Part shown: piece after piece, positions 44,766 to 52,803 of the stretch
Layout of the letters: each line of letters begins with the position of its first letter
How positions within the stretch are numbered: the stretch's first letter is position 1
Assembly (NCBI RefSeq): GCF_000719475.1
Contig: NZ_JOGO01000026.1
Span: 1-64,000 of the forward strand
From: Streptomyces sp. NRRL F-5630
GTDB lineage: Bacteria; Actinomycetota; Actinomycetes; Streptomycetales; Streptomycetaceae
Direction of reading: 5' to 3'
Length of the DNA: 64,000 bases
Made by a program: the position numbers and the translations under genes
Notes under the pieces: generated by a model
Told to the model about the DNA's origin: nothing
Databases searched by the model: none
What the model saw: only the letters and a program-made list of their open reading frames with translations

Positions 44766-45545
44766 ATGGCCGACATTCGCCCCGTCCAGGTCGCCGAAGG
44801 GGTTCAAGTCTTCGCGCCCTACGCGGAAGGTGCGCTCTTCTCCGAGATGCACTTCATCTACAACGAGGTGTTCGTTGAACGCGACTACCTCCAGCACGGC
44901 ATTCACCTTCCCGGATCCGCGCGCGTCGTGGATGTCGGGGCGAACGTGGGCATGTTCTCGCTCTTCGTCGTCGAGGAATGCCCGGATGCGCGCGTCCTGG
45001 CGCTCGAGCCCATCCCCGACATCCACCAGGCGCTCCTGCGGAACCTCAGCGGGTGCGGATCGGCTGATGTGAGCGTGGTGAGGGCAGCACTGGGCCGGCG
45101 CCGAGAGGAGCGGGTTTCGTTCACCTACTTCCCGGCCTTGCCCGGAAACTCCACACGGCATCCGGAGGAGAAGGAGCTCAACAAGAGGTTGGTCGAGGAG
45201 CAGTTCGGCCCGGAAGCGGTGGAACGTGTCCTGGGCGCCGTCGAGGTGGAGGCGGACGTGCTCCGCTTGTCCGACGTGCTGCGCGAGTGGGAGCCCGAGG
45301 GGCCCATCGACCTGCTCAAGATCGACGTCGAGGGTTCGGAACTGGAGGTCCTGGAAGGCCTCGACGACTCGGACTGGCGACGGATCCGGCAGTGCGTGAT
45401 CGAAGTACAGGACCTCGACGGTCGACTGGAAACCATCGTCAGCATGCTCGGCGCCCGAGGTTTCACGGTCGTGACCGAGCGCGCGGGCAACATCCCGGAC
45501 GTGTTGCGTCATTGGATGGTCTACGCCGTGGACGAGAAGGGGTGA
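44766..45545 (+). CDS. FkbM-family SAM-dependent methyltransferase
   Basis: 259 residues from ATG 44766, with GGGAG upstream. SAM-binding motif I is RVVDVGANVGMFSLF, motif II is VLALEPIPDI, and the FkbM hallmark IDLLKIDVEGSELEVLEGL is complete. FkbM enzymes O-methylate hydroxyls of natural products or sugars, but many have unknown acceptors. A substantial insertion (about residues 125-165, RHPEEKELNKRLVEEQFG) occurs in FkbM proteins linked to peptide and polyketide clusters. It could belong to the peptide cluster that starts 1 kb downstream. Confidence 0.88.
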   Translation: MADIRPVQVAEGVQVFAPYAEGALFSEMHFIYNEVFVERDYLQHGIHLPGSARVVDVGANVGMFSLFVVEECPDARVLALEPIPDIHQALLRNLSGCGSADVSVVRAALGRRREERVSFTYFPALPGNSTRHPEEKELNKRLVEEQFGPEAVERVLGAVEVEADVLRLSDVLREWEPEGPIDLLKIDVEGSELEVLEGLDDSDWRRIRQCVIEVQDLDGRLETIVSMLGARGFTVVTERAGNIPDVLRHWMVYAVDEKG

Positions 45546-46092
45546 GTCCGTCGCCGTAGCCAGTCCGGTCAGAAGCCGCTTGCGGCGACCAGGGGTCGTC
45601 CAGGGGTGCGAGATCACCGACGAGTCTCGGCCCCGAGTCGGGCCAGCGGGCCCCCACCAGCGAGGTCAGGCAGCGGTAAGGGGTGAGGGGCTCCGCACGC
45701 GTCCACGCCGAGTCCGCGCTACCGCGCATCGCACTGGGGCGTGACGCCAACGGCCCTCACGTGTCCGGGACTTCGGGACTCCTAGGCGCCCAGCGGGCGT
45801 CGAACGCCGGACAGCCCAGTCCGGCATCTCACTCATCTGAGGACAACAGCCGACCGGTCACATTTGGGAAAAACCCTAGAATCATTCCGCGTTTGACAGA
45901 GAAACGGAGACATTCCGGCTCGCTCGGTACGGGGAAACGGGCTCTCTCGGCATCCTCGTCGGCGCCCCAACGCCCCGAGCAGCGCGTGAACGGATTTCAG
46001 AACGGGCACGAACCGGGCAGCGCAGAAGGGCAAACGGACGCCGCCACCTCGGCCGTCCATCCCCAGGATTTTGGGCATAAGCACAGCATTGC

Positions 46093-46121
46093 TTGACCCC
46101 AGCGCGCACCATTCCTAGGCT
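46093..46121 (+). promoter_or_regulatory. HrdB-like promoter, TTGACC-N17-TAGGCT
   Basis: TTGACC at 46093 and TAGGCT at 46116 are separated by 17 bp, close to the vegetative sigma consensus. Transcription would start near 46128, leaving a leader of about 470 nt before the LuxR gene, or giving a separate small transcript. Confidence 0.45.
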
Positions 46122-46352
46122 TCGAAGGTAACCAATCGGAGCGAAGCGACTACCCCACGCATTGGCGTTCGTTCCCATTCCCCCCGGCGGTGTGCAGTGG
46201 AGAAGAACGGTATCCGCTGGTGATCACCCGCCCCACATATGCCTCGCATCCTCACCGCAGCGCGCGCAGCTCCGGCTCGATCAGGGTGACCTGACCCGGC
46301 CGCACGCGCCAACCCACGGATCGCAGCCGTCTCGGACGGCACTCCGTCCATC

Positions 46353-46390
46353 CACCTTCACGACCGTCCGTTCACCTTCGCGACCGACCG
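46353..46390. repeat. 18-bp direct repeat, 20-bp period
   Basis: CACCTTCACGACCGTCCG and CACCTTCGCGACCGACCG are adjacent with a 20-bp period, 16 of 18 bases identical. The second copy merges into a GCGACC/GGTCGC hairpin. This could be a tandem activator site about 210 bp before the LuxR gene. Confidence 0.35.
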
Positions 46391-46599
46391 GTCGCGCCCG
46401 AACCGTACGCCCGCGCACTGGACGCCCTCCCCTGATCCCCGGGCAGGTGCCCTCCCCCCTCCCCCGTGCCGTCCCGGCGCCCTGCCGCACACCATCCGTG
46501 CTTCAAAAGCGAGTTGCGCCCTGTCTGACCAGAGGCGGCTCCGTCCTGCGAAGCACCGCACCCCCCTGCGGCCGCCGACCCTCATGAAAGGCGTGTGCC

Positions 46600-49125
46600 A
46601 TGTCCACCCCCACGACTGTCACGTGCGACACCTGCGAAACCCCCCTGCCGCCCACCAAGCAGACCCGTACCTCGCAGGCCCGCGCCCGCTACTGCTCCAA
46701 CGCCTGCCGTCAACGCTCCTACCGGCTGCGGCAGAGGTCAGGTGCCATGGACACCGGGCTGAACGGCGAACTCCTGACCCAGCTCAGCAGCTTCGTCGGC
46801 CGCACCGACGAACTGGTGGAGCTGATCCGGCTGTTGCACGAGGTGCGGCTGCTGACGCTGACCGGGCCCGCCGGGGTGGGTAAGTCGCGGCTGGCCCTGG
46901 AGGTCGCCGGCCAGGAGGCACGCCGCCGCCGGAGCGAGGTCTCCGTGGTGAGGCTGGGAGCGGTCACCGACGCCGACGAGGCGCGCCGACGGATACTCAA
47001 CGCCCTCGGCGACGAACCGGACGGGGGAACCGCGGCAGCCTCGGCACCGGACCGGCTGCTCGTCCTGGACGACTGCGACCACGTGCTGTACGCCTGCGGA
47101 ACCGTACTGACGGAGTTGCTTCCCGGGCGACCGAGGCTGAGTGTCCTGGCCACGAGCAGGGAGCCGCTGCGACTTCCCGGCGAGGCGGTGTTCTCGGTGC
47201 ACGGTCTGGCGCTCGGCGCACCCGAAGCCGTCACCTCGTTCACCGACAATCTGCGTTCGGACGCGGTCTCCCTCTTCATGGACCGCGCCCGCGCGGTCGC
47301 CCCGGACTTTCGGCTCAGCCGGGAGAACGCCGACGACGTGGCCGAGATCTGCGCGCGACTCGACGGGCTGCCGCTGCCCATCGAGATGGCCGCCCGGCTG
47401 GTCCGGGTCTTCCCTCCGGCCGAACTCCGCTCCAGGCTGCACGACCGGCTGGCGCTCCTGACGAACGGCTGGCGACTCGCCGAGGAACGTCATCAGAGTC
47501 TGCGCGCCGCGCTGGAGTGGGGGTACACACTGCTGCGGCCCGCGGAACAGGTTCTGCTGCGCAGGCTGTCGATCCTGCCGGGCGGTTTCGGCCTTGAGGC
47601 GGCCACGGCGGTCACCGCTGACCTGCCGGGGACAGCGGCCGCGCTGCCGGAACTTTTCATCGCCCTTGAGGCGAAGTCCGTCATCGTCCCGCATACGGGC
47701 ACGAGCGGGGGGGAGCCCCGATTCCACATGCTGGAGTCCCTCCAGTGTTTCGGGCGGGAACTGCTTGTCGCCGAGGGTGAGGAGGCAGCGACGTACGAGC
47801 GGCTGACGAGCTGGCTGACAACGATGTCCCTTCCTCTGCGGAGCGAGGCCGTGGTGCCGTTCGCCACGCTGGAGCGGCTGGCCGGGGAGCGCGTCAATCT
47901 GCTGCACGCCGTACGACGCCTCGGCGAGGGCTCCGACGAGCGCCAACTGCTGCTGACCGGTGCGCTGGCCGCGGTGGAGGGGGCACGGGGACGGAACGCC
48001 GAGGTGGCCGGGCTCGTGGAGCATGCCCTGGAGGTGGCTACGCCGGACTCCGCGTACCGCAGCGTGGCGCTGGAGGCGACGGCCCTTGCCGCTCAGGGCT
48101 CCGAGCCCGACGCGGCGGCGCGGCGGCTCGACGCGGCCGTGCGGGAGGAACGACGGCGTGGCCCCTCGTCCTTGCTGGGGCGGTTGCTGTTCGTGCGAGG
48201 GACTCTGCGCCAGGCTCTGGACCAGCGCCGGGCGTCGGTCGACGACCTGGAGGAGTCCCTGGTGATCGGGTTGCGGTCCCGGCACGACACCCTCGTGGCG
48301 TTGAGCCGGGGCGCTCTCGCCCGGCACCGCCTGGAGGACGGCGACCCGTCCACCGCCGAACGCGAACTCGGACTGGCCTTCACCGTGCTGCGCGACGGGG
48401 TGGCCCCGCAGTTACTGAGCGCCCTCTTGTCCACCGCCGGGTCACTGGCCCTGGAGAAGGGCGACCTGAAGCGGGCGGAGGAGCACTTCACCGAGGCGCT
48501 GCGCTGCCGCGCGCATCACCATCGTGACGCGGCCCGAGCGCTGGAGGGACTGACGATCGTCGCCATCCGCGGACACCGGTTCGAGCGGGCCCTGCGGCTC
48601 CTGGGCGTGGCGGAGCGCGTACGCGAGGGGGCGTGCCCGGAGAGCGGCTGGTGGCGGTGGCAAGTCGGGCAGGCGCGTGAGACCGCGCTGCGGGCGGTGC
48701 CGGTGGGCCGGGCCGAGTCCTGGCTGAAGGCCGGCCGGGCGATGCCGTGGCGGCAGGCGCTGTGCCTGGCGCTCGGAAAGGACTCGGCCGAACCGCAGGA
48801 CGAGGCGGCTTCCCATCCCCTGAGCAGGCGGGAGCGGGACGTGGCCGCGCTCGTCGTGGAGGGGCTGACCAACCGCCAGATCGCGGCGCGCATCCACGTG
48901 TCCGTGCGCACGGTGGAGACGCACATCCGGCACATCCGCACCACGCTGGGGTTGCGGTCCCGGGCCCACATCGCGGCGTGGGCCGCACAGCGGCGGACGG
49001 ACGTCTCCGAGGCGTCCGTGCCGACAGCGACGGTGGCGCTGCGGCGGCTGCTCGATCCCCGGCAGGTGCTGCGAGGGCCGTCCGTCGGTGGCGGGTCTGT
49101 CACGCCCCAGTTGAGGGGCGCTTAG
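46600..49125 (+). CDS. LuxR-family ATPase regulator with N-terminal zinc ribbon; contains a TTA codon
   Basis: 841 residues from ATG 46600, with GAAAGG upstream. Residues 8-46 carry a CxxC...CxxxC set (CDTC, then YCSNACRQRSYR), a probable zinc finger. An ATPase domain follows: P-loop TGPAGVGKSRLA near residue 92, Walker B RLLVLDDCDH and LDGLPLPIEMAARL. A long helical TPR-like middle follows. The C-terminal HTH reads LSRRERDVAALVVEGLTNRQIAARIHVSVRTVETHIRHIRTTLGL (about 745-790). Leu605 (48412) is a rare TTA codon, making translation dependent on the bldA tRNA. It sits at the edge of the peptide cluster and is the likely pathway activator. Confidence 0.9.
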   Translation: MSTPTTVTCDTCETPLPPTKQTRTSQARARYCSNACRQRSYRLRQRSGAMDTGLNGELLTQLSSFVGRTDELVELIRLLHEVRLLTLTGPAGVGKSRLALEVAGQEARRRRSEVSVVRLGAVTDADEARRRILNALGDEPDGGTAAASAPDRLLVLDDCDHVLYACGTVLTELLPGRPRLSVLATSREPLRLPGEAVFSVHGLALGAPEAVTSFTDNLRSDAVSLFMDRARAVAPDFRLSRENADDVAEICARLDGLPLPIEMAARLVRVFPPAELRSRLHDRLALLTNGWRLAEERHQSLRAALEWGYTLLRPAEQVLLRRLSILPGGFGLEAATAVTADLPGTAAALPELFIALEAKSVIVPHTGTSGGEPRFHMLESLQCFGRELLVAEGEEAATYERLTSWLTTMSLPLRSEAVVPFATLERLAGERVNLLHAVRRLGEGSDERQLLLTGALAAVEGARGRNAEVAGLVEHALEVATPDSAYRSVALEATALAAQGSEPDAAARRLDAAVREERRRGPSSLLGRLLFVRGTLRQALDQRRASVDDLEESLVIGLRSRHDTLVALSRGALARHRLEDGDPSTAERELGLAFTVLRDGVAPQLLSALLSTAGSLALEKGDLKRAEEHFTEALRCRAHHHRDAARALEGLTIVAIRGHRFERALRLLGVAERVREGACPESGWWRWQVGQARETALRAVPVGRAESWLKAGRAMPWRQALCLALGKDSAEPQDEAASHPLSRRERDVAALVVEGLTNRQIAARIHVSVRTVETHIRHIRTTLGLRSRAHIAAWAAQRRTDVSEASVPTATVALRRLLDPRQVLRGPSVGGGSVTPQLRGA

Positions 49126-49196
49126 AGATCACCGGCCCTCCCCGAGGTCGTCCGCAGGGCAGCCTCACGGCGTCCGGGGGAGGGACTGATACCCCG

Positions 49197-49242
49197 ACCA
49201 CCGTGCCGCCGCTCGTACGAAGGTGAGCGGCGGCACGGTGGT
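49197..49242. terminator. Perfect 18-bp bidirectional hairpin
   Basis: ACCACCGTGCCGCCGCTC pairs with its exact complement at 49225 around a 10-nt loop. It lies between the converging stops of the LuxR gene (49125) and the PLP/ATP-grasp gene (49350). Confidence 0.85.
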
Positions 49243-49349
49243 CTGTGCGAAGGCGCGGCGCGTCCCCGGGTCCGGCGGCCCGTGGCCAGAGGGTCGGTGC
49301 GGTCTTCGCAGGCCGCGCCGCCGACCGGTCCCTCGACGGTGCGCGATCG

Positions 49350-51584
49350 TCACGGCAGCGGGGTGGTTTCCACCCTGATCAGCGCCGTCGCCCTGTCCAG
49401 GGCGGTCTCGACCTCCTGCGGGGTCGCTCCGACGGCGAGCACATGGCCCAGTCGGTCGTAGGCGTCCTGGGGCGGGCGGACCGCCCGGCCGGGGGCTCCG
49501 GTGACGACGACGGATTCGACGCCGGGCACGCTGGCGGCCTCGGCGGTACCGGTGACGCCGGTCAGCCGTCCGGTCCGCGTCGCCGTCAGGAACCGTATGC
49601 CTGCGTGGCGGGCACCCTCCGCGGTCCGTACGAGGGGGCGGCCTGTAGCGGCGCGGAGTTGCTGGTCGAGGAGGTCGATGCCGGTCGCGGCGCGGACGAG
49701 TTCGGGGATCATGCCCCCGGCCAGACGTCCGTTGACCTCGATGACGACGGGGCCGTCCGGTGTCAACCGGAGCTCGACGTGAGCGGGGCCGAGCGCGAAG
49801 CCGATCGCCTTCAGTGCCTGCCGCGCGCACTCCGCGAGCTCCGCCTCGGCCACCGGGGACAGGACGGCGGGGAACAGGTGCCCGGTCTCGACGAAGTACG
49901 GCAGTGCGGTGGTGGTCCGCTGGGTCACTCCCACGCACGCTGCCTCGCCCTCGGCGCAGAACATCTCCACGCTGTACTCGGGCCCCTGCGCGAACTCCTC
50001 GACGAGCACCTTGCCCGCCCGTTGCTGGCCCCGGACGTTCTCGGTGGCGGCGAGGATGTGCGCGGCGTGGGCGAGGGCGCTCGCCTCGTCGGAGCACCAG
50101 CGCACGTCCTGCGAGCCGGAACCGTCGGCCGGTTTGACCACGCAGGGCAGTCCGACGCGGGCGAGGGCGTCGGCCACGGCTGCGGCCGATTCGGCGACGG
50201 CGTAGGCGGGCTGCGGCACGCCCGCGTCGTCGAGGGCGGCGCGGCTCAGGGCCTTGTCGCGGCAGAGTGCGGCGGTCTCGGCGGCATGTCCGGGGCGCTC
50301 GAACGACCGGGCCAACGCCGCCGCCTGGGCGAGGTAGAAGTCGCTTGTGGTGGTGGCGCCCGCGAGGGTGCGTCCCGCGGCGGCCTCCTCGACGGCGGCG
50401 CGCAGGGCCGCCTCGTCCTCGGTGTCGCAGAGGACCGTGGGGCAGCCGGTGTCCTCCAGTCCCGCGTAGCGGGCGGGGTCCTTGGTCAGGAGGACCGGGG
50501 CGAGGCCGAGGCGGGTCGCCGTGCGCAGGGCCAGCATGCCGGTGCCGGTGGTGTTGGACTCGACGAAGACGAGTACGGGGCGGTTCTCGCGCGGGATCGC
50601 CGCGTAGGACCAGTGGTGCACGGTCGTGCCGAAGGCCACCTCCGAGGGGGAGGTGGCGAGGGGGCCGGTCGCCTCGTGGCGGTAGACGGTCTCGGCGTAG
50701 CGGTCCCCGCGGTCCGGCATGATGCCGACGAGCCGGGTTCCGGGCCGGGCGTGGGCCGCGAGGTGGGTGAGGACCCGGTAGACGGAGCCGGACGTGTTGC
50801 CGGCGAAGATCTTCTGTTCACTCGCGAGGCTCTGGGTGGCGTCGAACGCCTCGTCGTCGGAGAGCCAGTGGACCTCGTCGATGAGCCGGTAGTCGATGTT
50901 GTCGGGGTAGAGGCTGTTGCCGAGTCCGCTCTGTTTGCGGGTGGCGAGGTCGGGCTGGCCGAACAGCACGCTGCCGACGCAGTCGACGCCGACCACCTTC
51001 AGGTCGGGCAAGTGTTCCAGAAGTGCGGCGGACGTACCGCAGAGCGAGCCGCCACTGCCGACGGAGCCGACCAGGACGTCCACGGTGCCGAGGTCGTCCC
51101 GGAGTTCGTCGGCGAGGGTGCGGTAGGCGGCCGGGTTGTCCGGGTTGCTGTACTGCCGCGGCCACCAGGCACCCGGCAGGTCGCGCATCAGGGCGGCGAG
51201 GCGTTCGAGGCGGGCGCTCTGCCAGCCCTGGGCCGTCATCGCCTCCACGACGTGCACGCTGCACCCCATCGCCCGGAGCTTGGCCAGGGTGACGGGGTCG
51301 ATGCGAGGGTCGGTGACGATGTGGACGGGGTGCCCGAGATAGGTACCGACCAGGGCAACACCGAGGGCCATGGTGCCGGAGGAACTCTCCACGATGGGGG
51401 CGCCCTCGCGCAGGGCGCCGGTGCGGCGGGCCTCCAGGATGACGCGGCGGGCGACGCGGTCCTTCATGGCGTAGGGGTTGAGCAGTTCGAGTTTGGCGTA
51501 GACCTCGACTCCGTCTGCGGCGTCCACCCTCAGCCGGACGGCCGGGGTGTTGCCGATGGCGTCGACGAGGGTGTCGTGTCGCAT
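49350..51584 (-). CDS. Cysteine-synthase-like PLP enzyme fused to ATP-grasp ligase (diaminobutyrate type)
   Basis: 744 residues from ATG 51584 (GAGGAG 5 nt upstream). Residues 1-~325 form a fold-type II PLP domain. Lys41 in NPYAMKDR is the Schiff-base lysine, SSSGTMALG replaces the usual SSGNTG loop, and GSVGSGGSLCGTS binds the PLP phosphate. Residues ~370-740 form an ATP-grasp ligase: PCVVKPADGSGSQDV, VLVEEFAQGPEYSVEM and VVIEVNGRLAGGMIPEL for ATP and Mg. A beta-replacement enzyme plus ligase, together with the ASL homologue and GHMP kinase nearby, matches the gene set known from 2,3-diaminobutyrate loci such as pacidamycin and friulimicin. It lies downstream of mbtH on the same strand. Confidence 0.87.
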   Translation of the reverse strand: MRHDTLVDAIGNTPAVRLRVDAADGVEVYAKLELLNPYAMKDRVARRVILEARRTGALREGAPIVESSSGTMALGVALVGTYLGHPVHIVTDPRIDPVTLAKLRAMGCSVHVVEAMTAQGWQSARLERLAALMRDLPGAWWPRQYSNPDNPAAYRTLADELRDDLGTVDVLVGSVGSGGSLCGTSAALLEHLPDLKVVGVDCVGSVLFGQPDLATRKQSGLGNSLYPDNIDYRLIDEVHWLSDDEAFDATQSLASEQKIFAGNTSGSVYRVLTHLAAHARPGTRLVGIMPDRGDRYAETVYRHEATGPLATSPSEVAFGTTVHHWSYAAIPRENRPVLVFVESNTTGTGMLALRTATRLGLAPVLLTKDPARYAGLEDTGCPTVLCDTEDEAALRAAVEEAAAGRTLAGATTTSDFYLAQAAALARSFERPGHAAETAALCRDKALSRAALDDAGVPQPAYAVAESAAAVADALARVGLPCVVKPADGSGSQDVRWCSDEASALAHAAHILAATENVRGQQRAGKVLVEEFAQGPEYSVEMFCAEGEAACVGVTQRTTTALPYFVETGHLFPAVLSPVAEAELAECARQALKAIGFALGPAHVELRLTPDGPVVIEVNGRLAGGMIPELVRAATGIDLLDQQLRAATGRPLVRTAEGARHAGIRFLTATRTGRLTGVTGTAEAASVPGVESVVVTGAPGRAVRPPQDAYDRLGHVLAVGATPQEVETALDRATALIRVETTPLP

Positions 51585-51681
51585 GCGCGCTCCTCGGGGA
51601 AGGTGCCTCGGTGGGAGTGCGGGCCGGACGCCGGTGGGCCGGGGCATCTTCTGGCGATGGCCGGGAGAGAGGGGCCCGGGC

Positions 51682-51897
51682 TCAGCCGTCCATGGCCTCG
51701 ATCAGGCTCTTGGGCCGCAGGTCGGTCCAGTTCTTCTCGATGTAGGCCAGGCACGCCTCGCGGCTGTCCTTGTCGTGTGCGACGGTCCAGCCGTCCGGGA
51801 CGTCCGCGAACGCGGGCCACAGCGAGTGCTGGCCCTCGTCGTTGACGAGGACCTGGAAGGTGGCGTCCGGGTCGTCGAACGGGTTCACCTGTCCCAC
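51682..51897 (-). CDS. MbtH-like NRPS partner protein
   Basis: 71 residues from GTG 51897; GTG 51888 would give the more typical VNPFDDPD start. The three invariant tryptophans are present in [18 protein letters not shown] and KNWTDLRP. The signature NxExQxSLWP is kept as [10 protein letters not shown], and the DxRPxSL motif as DLRPKSL. MbtH proteins bind the N-lobe of adenylation domains and are needed for their folding or activity. The partner is presumably the adenylation domain of the NRPS at 58273. It precedes the PLP/ATP-grasp gene by 97 bp and is divergent from the SnoaL-like gene. Confidence 0.95.
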   Translation of the reverse strand: MGQVNPFDDPDATFQVLVNDEGQHSLWPAFADVPDGWTVAHDKDSREACLAYIEKNWTDLRPKSLIEAMDG

Positions 51898-52239
51898 CGT
51901 CCTTTTTGGTGTCGTGGCACGGTGGTCCTTCCACCGTCAGGCCCTCATTCTCACGGCGGGTCCGGGGCCGGTCCTCGGTGGGACCCACCGTTACGGCGCG
52001 GTGGGCGGAAGCGGATTTTGTCGTGGGCCCGCGGTGCGGTCTTCTTCGCTCGCAGGGCTGCCGGAACGGGCCGGAGTATGTCTAGTCTTGCGGCACTCAC
52101 GCAGCCGGGCCGTTCGCCTGTTGACTGCCGGCTCCGCTCGCGCACCCCGCGGGCCGGGCCCCGCTTCCCCCTTCGCCGGCGTCGGCCGGCTCCCCCTGGC
52201 GCGGAGCGCCGAGCGCCACCATGACCGGAAGGACACGGC
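51898..52239. other. Divergent promoter region inside the peptide cluster
   Basis: 342 bp between mbtH (-) and the SnoaL-like gene (+), with no gene. TAGTCT at 52083 could be a -10, but I see no matching -35. Confidence 0.4.
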
Positions 52240-52611
52240 ATGACCGCTTTCGAGGTGGACCAGATCACCGAACGAGTCCGCCGCTACTACACGTTGGTGG
52301 ACGACGGCGATGTCCAGGGAGTCGTCGGCCTCTTCGCCGACAGCGCGGTGTACGAGCGTCCCGGCTACGACCCCATCGTCGGACGGGACGGCCTCGACGC
52401 TTTTTACCGGGGCCGGCGCGTCATCGACTCCGGGAGCCACACGGTGGTCGCGCTCGTGGTCGGCGCGAGCGAGGCCGCCGTGGAGGGCCGGTTCCGCGGG
52501 ACGCTCAAGGACGGCAGCGAGGTGGACCTGCGGTTCGCCGACTTCTTCCGCTTCGACGACGACCTGCTCTTCGTGGTCCGCACTACGTATTTCTTCGCGC
52601 CGATGGTCTGA
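52240..52611 (+). CDS. SnoaL-like / NTF2-fold protein
   Basis: 123 residues from ATG 52240, with GGAAGGA upstream. The pattern VRRYYTLVDDGDVQGVVGLFADSAVYERPGYDPIVGRDGLDAFYRG is the SnoaL/ketosteroid-isomerase-like cone fold. The second half (GRFRGTLKDGSEVDLRFADFFRF, then VVRTTYFF) gives the sheet. Such proteins act as small isomerases, cyclases, hydrolases or oxidative helpers in natural-product pathways. The specific reaction cannot be predicted. It precedes the halogenase gene on the same strand by about 190 bp, with a repeat between them, and both are divergent from mbtH. Confidence 0.82.
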   Translation: MTAFEVDQITERVRRYYTLVDDGDVQGVVGLFADSAVYERPGYDPIVGRDGLDAFYRGRRVIDSGSHTVVALVVGASEAAVEGRFRGTLKDGSEVDLRFADFFRFDDDLLFVVRTTYFFAPMV

Positions 52612-52612
52612 A

Positions 52613-52692
52613 TGCGGGATGCCACCGCGCGTGATGCGCGGGATGCCACCGCGCGTGGTGGTGTGCGGGGTGCCACCGCGCGTAACGGTGGC
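52613..52692. repeat. Three imperfect tandem copies of GCGGGATGCCACCGCGCGTG
   Basis: GCCACCGCGCGT occurs at 52621, 52645 and 52672 with similar flanks (24- and 27-bp periods), starting right after the SnoaL-like stop. The last copy can form a GCCACCG/CGGTGGC hairpin that may end or attenuate transcription before the halogenase gene. Confidence 0.6.
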
Positions 52693-52803
52693 TGACGCCG
52701 ATGCCGCGCCCGTCACGGCTTGCGAGGATCAGGCTTGGACGGCCGCGTCTGGTCGCCGCGGCCGTACCCGTCGGCCGGCCTCCCCTCGGTCGAAAGGGTC
52801 CCC

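Larger units (their letters stand above)
45546..46599. other. 1.05-kb gene-free region upstream of the LuxR regulator
   Basis: No frame here looks like protein; the longest (45683-46096) has random composition and no Shine-Dalgarno. The middle (about 45840-46130) is less GC-rich than its surroundings. It holds a good promoter-like pair at 46093 and a direct repeat at 46353. A long leader or a small RNA is possible. Confidence 0.5.

Noticed and set aside
45683..46096. 137-residue frame upstream of the LuxR gene
   Set aside because: Random composition, no Shine-Dalgarno, no recognisable motif; it crosses the best promoter-like region.
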